From: an uncultured Alphaproteobacteria bacterium | Lineage (GTDB): Bacteria > Pseudomonadota > Alphaproteobacteria > RF32 > CAG-239 | NCBI GenBank assembly: GCA_944391365.1 | Contig: CALXTH010000152.1 | Span: 1 to 10,289, forward strand | Length of the DNA stretch: 10,289 nucleotides | Direction of reading: 5' to 3' | In this document: piece after piece, positions 1 through 5,642 of the stretch | Layout: each line of letters starts with the position of its first letter | How positions within the stretch are numbered: the stretch's first letter is position 1 | The notes under the pieces: model-generated | What the model saw: the letters and a program-made list of their open reading frames with translations, nothing else | Told to the model about the DNA's origin: nothing | Databases searched by the model: none | Translations under genes and position numbers: made by a program

Positions 1-96
1 AACCGGGGTGATATCAGGAATGAGTCCGGCGTTGGCGAGAGAGCCGAGGCCGAGACAGGATACGGATAACAATAAAGCATAACGTATTTTCATCAT
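1..96 (-). CDS. Exported protein, N-terminal fragment (runs off left edge)
   Basis: Only the first 32 codons are in the window. The translation begins MMKIRYALLLSVSCLGLG and has a classic Sec signal peptide: a short basic n-region (Lys3, Arg5), a hydrophobic core at about residues 6-20, and an Ala-Asn-Ala signal peptidase I site at residues 21-23, so the mature chain would start at Gly24. A Cys lies at residue 14, but the residue at -3 is Ser, which is a poor lipobox, so a periplasmic or outer-membrane destination by signal peptidase I is more likely than a lipoprotein. Two consecutive ATG codons (94-96 and 91-93 on the minus strand) are possible starts. AAGGAG at 102-107 lies 5 bases from the first and 8 from the second, so the second may be the one used. 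Function cannot be told from this fragment. Confidence 0.75.
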   Translation of the reverse strand, partial: MMKIRYALLLSVSCLGLGSLANAGLIPDITPV

Positions 97-101
97 AATA
101 T

Positions 102-107
102 CTCCTT
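102..107 (-). promoter_or_regulatory. Ribosome binding site of the exported-protein gene
   Basis: On the minus strand this reads AAGGAG, a near-perfect Shine-Dalgarno sequence placed just before ATGATG. It supports the minus-strand start despite the short fragment, and it makes the second ATG (8-base spacing) at least as plausible as the first (5-base spacing). Confidence 0.75.
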
Positions 108-131
108 GCAAACTTCTCTCCTACGACTCCT

Positions 132-160
132 ATTATACCAGAAAAGAAAATCATTGTAAA
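132..160 (-). promoter_or_regulatory. Strong sigma70-type promoter, minus strand
   Basis: On the minus strand TTTACA (160-155; 5 of 6 matches to TTGACA) is followed by exactly 17 bases and then a perfect TATAAT (137-132). The bases before the -10 are TGG, which gives an extended -10 (TGNTATAAT). Transcription would start near 125, leaving a leader of about 30 bases before the ribosome binding site of the exported-protein gene. Seen by eye only, but spacing and match quality are unusually good. Confidence 0.7.
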
Positions 161-166
161 TAATAA

Positions 167-178
167 ATTTCATGAAAT
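167..178. repeat. 12-base perfect palindrome ATTTCATGAAAT in divergent promoter region
   Basis: The sequence equals its own reverse complement. It lies about 7 bases upstream of the -35 box of the minus-strand promoter and about 40 bases upstream of the plus-strand -35 candidate, a plausible place for a dimeric regulator controlling one or both divergent genes. The surroundings are strongly AT-rich, so a chance palindrome is possible. Confidence 0.3.
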
Positions 179-220
179 GACGAAAATATTTCAAAATAAA
201 AAACATATAAAAACAAATCA

Positions 221-248
221 TTGCAAAATGAAAAAAATATGCTATAAA
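221..248 (+). promoter_or_regulatory. Candidate promoter for the 356-residue gene
   Basis: TTGCAA (221-226; 4 of 6 to the -35 consensus) is followed by 16 bases and TATAAA (243-248; 5 of 6 to the -10 consensus). Transcription would start near 255, giving a leader of about 40 bases before the ATG at 297. The region is AT-rich, so -10-like strings are expected by chance; the -35 pairing gives moderate support. Confidence 0.45.
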
Positions 249-296
249 CAAGACATTCAGAAAATAATTATGTTTCACTATTAAATTATAAAAATT

Positions 297-1367
297 ATGG
301 ATTCAATTTTTCACAATGTCGTGGAGCTTAATAAGATTTTGCTTCCGCCGGAAAATGAGATTTATCAATGTCCAACCCCGTCAGTGATTGAAAAAAGCGG
401 CTGGATTGTTTATGGCAAAAGCCGGCTGGCCGAAAAGGTCTTGCGGGAACTGAGGTTCTATTCGAGCTTTTATACCAGCAACCGGTTGCTGAATATTGAT
501 TTACGAAGCGGGATAATTTCTGATAAAGACAGAAAACTGCTTGAAAAAAATATTCAGAAAATGTTTGAAATGTGTCCGACCCGCCATGGACTGATTATCT
601 GCCATCCGCGGATTTTTCACCAGATAGACCATTGGGAAAACCTCAAGTGTGTTACCTTCGGGTTTATGCAGGATACATTGCGCATCTTGGTCTGCCATCA
701 GGATTTGTGGACAAAGGAAGAGGCATTCCGTTTCCGCCTGCCTCCATATTGTGGACAGATTTTCTATCGCCGGCCGATTATTCCGGTAAGAAACATCTGT
801 ATTTATGATGATGATATGGAATCAGCCGTTTATGCGGCTTATGCTTATTATCTGCTGAGAAAAGAACAGGACATTGAGCCTCAGATATTTATTCTGAGCA
901 ACCGGCATTTTGTATATTCCAAAATGGAAATAAACAAAAACATTTTGAAAGAACTCTGTCCGTTTGCTTCAATAAAAGTATGGCGGCGCAGCGGGTTGAA
1001 TGAGCTTTTTTTGTCGGAAGGGGTGCACAATATGTTGTTTATTGCCCCGCAGCACCGCGCATGCTATGTGCATGATAAACTGAAAGAAACAGCCGTTCGG
1101 GTCTATACTGTGAGGGAAAATATGCTGTCAAAACTTTATAAACCTTATGTAGACAGCAGCAGTTTCCTGCATTACATAGACAAGAGCGTCTCGGCTTTGT
1201 CCGGAAGGGATACTTACAAAAAAGTCTGCCTGTCATGGAAACAAAACTATCAGAATATTCATAAATATACCCAAAAAGAAAAAGTGGATATTTTGGTCGC
1301 GGCACAACATCAGGCAAAACTGGTTATTGAGCGTGAAAAATTAAAAATCAACCAGATGTTTGGTTAA
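297..1367 (+). CDS. Hypothetical protein, 356 residues, unrecognised
   Basis: I do not recognise this family. The protein is soluble-looking: no signal peptide and no convincing membrane helix. It is rich in Lys/Arg and aromatic residues and has 10 cysteines, mostly as Cys-Pro or Cys-His (near residues 25, 93, 101, 137) and never as a CxxC pair, which fits a cytoplasmic protein without a classical zinc finger. Alternating hydrophobic strands and helices (for example around residues 97-135 and 165-255) suggest an alpha/beta fold. The C-terminal 40 residues are charged and probably helical. An in-frame ATG at 270 is closed by TAA four codons later, so 297 is the first usable ATG. No Shine-Dalgarno sequence is visible before it; an internal GTG at 321 is no better. 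The gene stands alone, between a divergent promoter region and a strong terminator, so it appears to be monocistronic. Confidence 0.8.
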   Translation: MDSIFHNVVELNKILLPPENEIYQCPTPSVIEKSGWIVYGKSRLAEKVLRELRFYSSFYTSNRLLNIDLRSGIISDKDRKLLEKNIQKMFEMCPTRHGLIICHPRIFHQIDHWENLKCVTFGFMQDTLRILVCHQDLWTKEEAFRFRLPPYCGQIFYRRPIIPVRNICIYDDDMESAVYAAYAYYLLRKEQDIEPQIFILSNRHFVYSKMEINKNILKELCPFASIKVWRRSGLNELFLSEGVHNMLFIAPQHRACYVHDKLKETAVRVYTVRENMLSKLYKPYVDSSSFLHYIDKSVSALSGRDTYKKVCLSWKQNYQNIHKYTQKEKVDILVAAQHQAKLVIEREKLKINQMFG

Positions 1368-1371
1368 GTAG

Positions 1372-1406
1372 AACCCCCGGAAACAGTTCATGTGTCCGGG
1401 GTTTTC
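1372..1406 (+). terminator. Intrinsic terminator after the 356-residue gene
   Basis: CCCCGGA (1375-1381) pairs with TCCGGGG (1395-1401). After one A/G mismatch the stem continues as ACA/TGT around a 5-base loop, and TTTTCTGT follows at once. It begins 4 bases after the TAA stop of the upstream gene and separates that gene from kdsA. Confidence 0.85.
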
Positions 1407-1429
1407 TGTGATTATCCTGAGCAGGATGG

Positions 1430-1456
1430 TTGAAACTTTACAAAAAACATGATAAA
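1430..1456 (+). promoter_or_regulatory. Weak candidate promoter for the kdsA cluster
   Basis: TTGAAA (1430-1435; 5 of 6 to the -35 consensus) is followed 15 bases later by GATAAA (1451-1456; 4 of 6 to the -10 consensus). The spacing is short. Because a terminator lies immediately upstream, a promoter between 1407 and 1480 is expected, and this is the best candidate seen. Confidence 0.3.
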
Positions 1457-1480
1457 AAGCAAGACAAGATTGATAACAAT

Positions 1481-1486
1481 AAGGAG
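1481..1486 (+). promoter_or_regulatory. Ribosome binding site that sets the kdsA start
   Basis: AAGGAG lies 6 bases before the ATG at 1493. It argues against a start at the in-frame TTG at 1430, which would add 21 Lys/Asp/Asn-rich residues not expected in this family and would place the ribosome binding site inside the coding region. Confidence 0.85.
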
Positions 1487-1492
1487 TATATC

Positions 1493-2338
1493 ATGGAACA
1501 GCGCACTGTTAAAATCGGCAGCTTTGAAATCGGCAACAAACTTCCGCTGGCCCTCTTGGCCGGTCCTTGCCAGATTGAAAGCCGACAGCATGCCATAGAT
1601 ATGGCCGGCCGAATGGTCGAAATTACCGGAGAGCTCGGAATAAATTATATATTTAAAGCCTCATTTGACAAAGCCAACCGCTCTTCTATTAATACTCCGC
1701 GCGGCGTTGGTTTGGAAGAGGGGATGCGCACCTTTGATGAAATAAAAAAATTATACAATAACATACCGATAGTAACGGATGTTCATGAAAAAGAGCAATG
1801 CGCGGAGGTTGCGCCTCACGTCGATATGCTGCAAATTCCTGCTTTTTTGTGCCGTCAGACGGATCTGGTCGTCGCCGCAGCCAAAACAGGCAAAGTAATC
1901 AATATAAAAAAGGGGCAGTTTTTGGCGCCTTGGGATATGAAAAATATTGTCAGAAAAGCAGAAGATAGCGGCAATATGAATGTTTGCGTGACTGAACGCG
2001 GAGCCAGTTTCGGTTATAACACGTTGGTAACCGATTTTCGCGGTTTGCCCCGCATGGCCAAAGACACCGGTTGCCCGGTTATTTTTGATGCAACACATTC
2101 GGTTCAGCAGCCGGGCGGCTTGGGTGGAACCTCCGGCGGACAAAGAGAATATGCGCCGGTTTTAGCCAGAGCGGCAGTTGCCGTTGGTGTCGCCGCGGTT
2201 TTTATTGAAACGCACGATAATCCGGATAAAGCGCTTTCTGACGGACCAAATATGATTCCGTTGCATGAGATGAAACGCGTCCTGACGGAACTGCAGGCTT
2301 ATGACCGGATAACCAAAAGTATGATTCATGATTATTGA
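1493..2338 (+). CDS. kdsA: 3-deoxy-D-manno-octulosonate 8-phosphate synthase (KDO-8-P synthase), metal-dependent class
   Basis: The enzyme condenses phosphoenolpyruvate with D-arabinose 5-phosphate to form KDO-8-phosphate, the committed step to the KDO sugar of the LPS inner core; it is cytoplasmic. The 281 residues match the usual family length and form one TIM barrel. Recognisable family motifs are LAGPCQIES (22-30), FKASFDKANRSS (54-65), the TDVHE segment (95-99), PAFLCRQTDL (116-125) and FDATHS (198-203). Cys26, His202, Glu239 and Asp250 have nearly the same spacing as the metal ligands of the Aquifex enzyme (Cys11, His185, Glu222, Asp233). The E. coli enzyme has Asn at the Cys position and needs no metal, so this one should be the metal-dependent type. 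The start at 1493 is chosen from its ribosome binding site. recO follows after 21 bases, probably in the same transcript. Confidence 0.96.
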   Translation: MEQRTVKIGSFEIGNKLPLALLAGPCQIESRQHAIDMAGRMVEITGELGINYIFKASFDKANRSSINTPRGVGLEEGMRTFDEIKKLYNNIPIVTDVHEKEQCAEVAPHVDMLQIPAFLCRQTDLVVAAAKTGKVINIKKGQFLAPWDMKNIVRKAEDSGNMNVCVTERGASFGYNTLVTDFRGLPRMAKDTGCPVIFDATHSVQQPGGLGGTSGGQREYAPVLARAAVAVGVAAVFIETHDNPDKALSDGPNMIPLHEMKRVLTELQAYDRITKSMIHDY

Positions 2339-2359
2339 ATGTAAAAACAGAAGGTTAGA

Positions 2360-3085
2360 GTGGTAAGTTTCTCTGATGAAGGATATATCATAAAACAGCG
2401 GCGCCATGGCGAACGCGGGTTGATTTTGACCGTCCTGACAAAAAACAACGGTAAACTGACCGGATATGTCAAAAATGCCGTGAACAAGAAAAATCTTGGG
2501 ATATATCAATTGGGTAACAGCATAAGTTTAAACGCATACAGCCGCCTTGAAGAAAATATGTATAGTTTTCACGTGGATCTGCTGGCGGCCAATGCGGTCA
2601 ACTTTATGACCTCCCCGGAAAAACTCGCCGCTTTAACCTCGTTATGTGAATTATGTAATGACTGTCTTCCGGAAAAAGAAAATACAGAGAGTTTTTTCAA
2701 TCTGATAGATAATTTTTTTAAACAAATAAATGAAGATAACTGGAGAACATATTATTCTTACTTCGAATTTTATCTTTTGGAATATCTGGGCATCGGACTT
2801 GATTTAAGTGAATGTTCTGCCACCGGCCGGCGGGATCATCTGTTGTATGTTTCGCCCAGAACGGGAAAAGCCGTGAGTGCGGAAGCCGGAGAACCCTATC
2901 GAAACCGGTTGTTTGCCTACCCGAAATATATTGTGGAAAAAAATTATCATCCCAGCCTGCGGGAAGTCTCGGATTTGTTAAAAATGACGGAATTTTTCCT
3001 GAATAAAAATTTTTTTCAGCTTCATGGCTTGAAATTCCCGGAAAACCGTGTTAACTTGCGTGATAATTTGATTAAAAACCTATAA
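2360..3085 (+). CDS. recO: DNA repair protein RecO
   Basis: RecO works with RecF and RecR to load RecA onto SSB-coated single-stranded DNA during gap repair and to anneal complementary strands. The 241 residues fit the family. The N-terminal OB-fold region (about 1-80) opens with DEGYIIKQRRHGERG, the typical RecO start, followed by the LTKNNGKLTGYVKNA strand region. A helical domain follows (about 85-150). The segment ECSATGRRDHLLYVSPRTGK (151-170), followed by AVSAEAGEPY, is characteristic of alphaproteobacterial RecO. The four-cysteine zinc finger found in some other RecO proteins is not present. The start is GTG at 2360, with AAGG at 2351-2354 five bases upstream. The gene lies 21 bases after kdsA and 15 bases before parC, consistent with co-transcription. 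Confidence 0.93.
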   Translation: MVSFSDEGYIIKQRRHGERGLILTVLTKNNGKLTGYVKNAVNKKNLGIYQLGNSISLNAYSRLEENMYSFHVDLLAANAVNFMTSPEKLAALTSLCELCNDCLPEKENTESFFNLIDNFFKQINEDNWRTYYSYFEFYLLEYLGIGLDLSECSATGRRDHLLYVSPRTGKAVSAEAGEPYRNRLFAYPKYIVEKNYHPSLREVSDLLKMTEFFLNKNFFQLHGLKFPENRVNLRDNLIKNL

Positions 3086-3100
3086 TGTGGAAAGCAGAAT

Positions 3101-5335
3101 ATGTCTGAACAGGCCGTTGAAAATGAAGAAAAAATAAAAGATGTTCACCTTGCGGAAGAGCTGAGCTCCCGTTATCTGTCTTATGCAATGTCGACCATTG
3201 TATCACGGTCGCTGCCGGATGTTCGTGACGGACTAAAGCCTGTACACCGCCGCCTGCTATTTGCAATGCGCCAGCTCCATCTTGACCCGAAATCAGGATT
3301 CAAAAAATGCGCCCGTGTGGTTGGTGATGTTATTGGTAAATATCACCCCCATGGTGACAGCGCCGTTTATGGGGCAATGGTGCGTCTGGCCCAGGATTTC
3401 TCCGTACGTTATCCTTTGGTTGACGGACAGGGCAATTTTGGTAATATTGACGGAGACGGTGCAGCCGCCATGCGTTATACCGAAGCCCGTCTGACTGAAT
3501 TTGCCATGGCTCTGATGGAGGGGTTGAACGAAAATGCCGTTGATTTTCGTGAAACTTATGACGGAGAAGAAGAAGAGCCCGTTGTTATGCCCTCCATGGT
3601 GCCTAATCTGCTGTGCAACGGTTCTGCCGGTATTGCCGTCGGTATGGCAACCAATATTCCACCGCATAACCTGAGTGAAGTCTGTGATGCGCTGCTTTAT
3701 CTGATTGAAAACCCTGATTGTGAAATTGAGCCACTGGTCAAACGCCTGAAAGGGCCGGATTTTCCGACCGGAGGAATTATTGTAGACAAATTTGAAAGCA
3801 TTTTGAACACCTACAAGCAGGGGCGCGGCGTCTTCCGCATCAGAGCCCGTTGGGAAAAAGAGGAGTTGAGCCATGGTTTGTATCAGATTGTGGTCAAAGA
3901 AATTCCCTACCAGGTAATAAAATCAAAATTAATTGAACGAATTGCCAACTTGCTGTTTGAAAAGAAAGTTCCGCTTTTGGCTGACGTCCGAGATGAATCG
4001 TCTCACGATGTCCGTATTGTTCTGGAGCCCAAAAACCGCTCGGTTGATGCCAATTTGTTGATGGAGCATCTGTTCAAACAGACAGAGCTGGAATCTCGCT
4101 TCAATATGAATATGAATGTTCTGGATTCCGAAGGCGTGCCCCGGGTAATGGATATAAAAACCGTTCTGCATGAGTTTTTACAACACCGGCATAATGTTTT
4201 GATCCGCCGTTCACAGCACCGGCTTGATAAAATCAATACCCGGCTGGAAATATTGTCCGGCTATCTGATAGCCTATCTCAATTTGGATGAAATCATCCGG
4301 ATTATCCGCGAAGAAGATGAGCCCAAAGCCGTTATGATGAAAGAATTTAACCTGACGGATAATCAGGCCGAAGCAATTTTGAACATGAAACTCCGCTCTC
4401 TTCGTAAATTGGAAGAAACAGAGATAAAACAAGAGTTTGACGATTTAAGCTCAGAAAAAGCGGACCTTGAAACTTTATTGTCGGATACAACCCGGCGATG
4501 GGAGGCAATAGCCGGCGAAATCAGGCAGATTAAGGAAAAATTCGGTAAGAAAACAGCTCTTGGCCGCCGTCGGACAGATTTTGCCGAAGCACCTGCAGAT
4601 ATTGAAGTGCCGCTGGAGGCTCTGGTTGAAAAAGAACCAATAACCGTCATTTTGTCTCAAAAAGGGTGGATACGCTGTCTCAAAGGGCATGCAGACCTGA
4701 ATGAAGAGTTCAAATTCAAGGACGATGACGCACTGCAGGCCGCCATTCATGCTCAGACGACAGATAAGATTATCATCTTTGACACGGCCGGCAAATTTTA
4801 TACCATTCCGGCCAATGAGATTCCGAGCGGCAGAGGGTTTGGTCAGCCTGTCAGACTGATGATTGATCTGGGCATAGCCGATTCTGTCAGCAGCATGTTT
4901 GTCTTTGAACCCGGCGCAAGCTATGTAATTGCCTCCAATACGGGGCGGGGCTTCATTGTTGATGAAAACCATATACTGGCGCAAACCCGCACCGGCCGCA
5001 AAATTATGAATCTGGCAGACGGAGAATCATCTGTCTTCTGCAAAAAAGTAACCGGAAACATGGTCGCCATTATTGGAGAAAACCGCAAACTTCTGGTCTT
5101 TAAGCTGGAAGAGATTCCGAGTATGGCCAGAGGGCGCGGCGTAACTCTGCAAAAATATAAAGACGGAAATATGTCGGATATCCAGATATTTAATGAAGAA
5201 GATGGCTTTACCTATACCCGGGCCGGCGGAACCAAAACGGAAACCGATTTGCTTGGTTGGCTGGGGCACCGGGCGCAAATTGGAAAACTGGCGCCGTTTG
5301 GCTTCCCGAAAAACAACAAATTTCTGAAAGATTAA
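3101..5335 (+). CDS. parC: DNA topoisomerase IV subunit A
   Basis: ParC is the DNA-cleaving subunit of the ParC2ParE2 topoisomerase that unlinks daughter chromosomes. The 744 residues match ParC. The winged-helix/tower breakage-reunion part (about 1-480) contains KPVHRRLLFAM (46-56), the quinolone region GKYHPHGDSAVYG (79-91), and the catalytic Arg125-Tyr126 pair in AAMRYTEAR; IPPHN and GSAGIAVGMATN follow as expected. The C-terminal beta-pinwheel begins at about residue 515 (SQKGWIRCLKGH at 519-530). GyrA is disfavoured because the chain is short and has no QRRGGKG-type GyrA box, and the place next to recO is usual for alphaproteobacterial parC. Residue 91 is Gly (codon GGG, 3371-3373), where E. 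coli ParC has Glu84 and GyrA has Asp87; Ser87 is retained. GGAAA at 3089-3093 serves as a modest ribosome binding site. Confidence 0.95.
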   Translation: MSEQAVENEEKIKDVHLAEELSSRYLSYAMSTIVSRSLPDVRDGLKPVHRRLLFAMRQLHLDPKSGFKKCARVVGDVIGKYHPHGDSAVYGAMVRLAQDFSVRYPLVDGQGNFGNIDGDGAAAMRYTEARLTEFAMALMEGLNENAVDFRETYDGEEEEPVVMPSMVPNLLCNGSAGIAVGMATNIPPHNLSEVCDALLYLIENPDCEIEPLVKRLKGPDFPTGGIIVDKFESILNTYKQGRGVFRIRARWEKEELSHGLYQIVVKEIPYQVIKSKLIERIANLLFEKKVPLLADVRDESSHDVRIVLEPKNRSVDANLLMEHLFKQTELESRFNMNMNVLDSEGVPRVMDIKTVLHEFLQHRHNVLIRRSQHRLDKINTRLEILSGYLIAYLNLDEIIRIIREEDEPKAVMMKEFNLTDNQAEAILNMKLRSLRKLEETEIKQEFDDLSSEKADLETLLSDTTRRWEAIAGEIRQIKEKFGKKTALGRRRTDFAEAPADIEVPLEALVEKEPITVILSQKGWIRCLKGHADLNEEFKFKDDDALQAAIHAQTTDKIIIFDTAGKFYTIPANEIPSGRGFGQPVRLMIDLGIADSVSSMFVFEPGASYVIASNTGRGFIVDENHILAQTRTGRKIMNLADGESSVFCKKVTGNMVAIIGENRKLLVFKLEEIPSMARGRGVTLQKYKDGNMSDIQIFNEEDGFTYTRAGGTKTETDLLGWLGHRAQIGKLAPFGFPKNNKFLKD

Positions 5336-5339
5336 AATT

Positions 5340-5522
5340 GTGGCCGAAGTTTTGTTTGAATATACGCGTTTGGGCAGCAGTGTCAAAGTCACGGCAATAG
5401 AGACAGAGACCAAAATCGAAGTCAGTGTGATTGTTCCGGCGTCCTTGTCCCAGGAACAAATGCAATTTCAGGCATTGAAAAAGCTCAAATATGTTTTGGA
5501 GAAAAAGGCTTCTGAAGGCTGA
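5340..5522 (+). CDS. Small conserved-looking protein, 60 residues (DUF6898-like?)
   Basis: A GTG start lies 4 bases after the parC stop, with GAAAG at 5326-5330 as a weak ribosome binding site inside the end of parC, so translation is probably coupled. The sequence begins MAEVLFEYTRLGSSVKVTAI, followed by two predicted short beta strands, a Pro-Ala turn near residues 33-34, and a C-terminal helix rich in Lys/Leu (about 38-57). From memory this pattern (EV-FE, G-SVKVTAID, V-VPA, A--KL-YVL) resembles short alphaproteobacterial proteins of unknown function grouped as DUF6898; I cannot verify that name here. No signal peptide, membrane helix or Cys is present. Its strand-strand-helix layout and coupling to parC favour a real gene over a chance frame. 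Confidence 0.7.
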   Translation: MAEVLFEYTRLGSSVKVTAIETETKIEVSVIVPASLSQEQMQFQALKKLKYVLEKKASEG

Positions 5523-5562
5523 ATGCTCCGGGCTGTGAATAAGTATCCGGAAAACGCTTAAA

Positions 5563-5594
5563 TTACTTTAAATTCTTAAAAAATAGTATACAAT
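5563..5594 (+). promoter_or_regulatory. Weak candidate promoter for the coiled-coil gene
   Basis: TATACA/TACAAT at 5587-5594 is a reasonable -10 element. The best -35 nearby (TTACTT at 5563-5568, 18 bases before TATACA) matches poorly. The 120-base gap after the small gene and a purine-rich ribosome binding site (GGGGAAGAGGGAA, 5622-5634) show that the next gene can be translated independently. The start of transcription would fall near the palindrome at 5601-5612. Confidence 0.3.
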
Positions 5595-5600
5595 AACCTC

Positions 5601-5612
5601 GAATTTAAATTC
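5601..5612. repeat. 12-base palindrome GAATTTAAATTC upstream of the coiled-coil gene
   Basis: This is a perfect self-complementary 12-mer placed 7 bases after the candidate -10 element. Nine of its bases, TTTAAATTC, recur at 5567-5575, 37 bases upstream, so a full site and a partial site flank the candidate -10. This is consistent with an operator, but the AT-rich setting lowers confidence. Confidence 0.35.
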
Positions 5613-5642
5613 ATTAAAATTGGGGAAGAGGGAACTATATTT

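Noticed and set aside
93..278. 61-residue hydrophobic reading frame on the minus strand whose stop overlaps the start of the exported-protein gene
   Set aside because: It consists of translated AT-rich intergenic DNA (Phe/Tyr/Ile-rich), has no good ribosome binding site, and contains the whole extended -10 promoter and the palindrome. The promoter would start transcription inside it.
1430..1492. N-terminal extension of KdsA from a TTG codon
   Set aside because: The 21 added residues are Lys/Asp/Asn-rich and not part of the family, and AAGGAG at 1481-1486 points to the ATG at 1493.
3293..3874. 193-residue minus-strand frame inside parC, and similar long antisense frames inside kdsA, parC and the coiled-coil gene
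   Set aside because: They lie opposite well-supported genes, show no family motifs or ribosome binding sites, and are explained by codon bias of the plus-strand genes.
3101..5335. Gyrase subunit A instead of ParC
   Set aside because: The protein is 744 residues without the GyrA box or acidic tail, its pinwheel starts with the ParC-type KGWIR segment, and it follows recO as parC commonly does in Alphaproteobacteria.
5527..5551. Possible terminator after the 60-residue gene (TCCGG pairing with CCGGA)
   Set aside because: The stem is only 5 base pairs with a 15-base loop and no T-tract follows, so read-through into the coiled-coil gene cannot be excluded.
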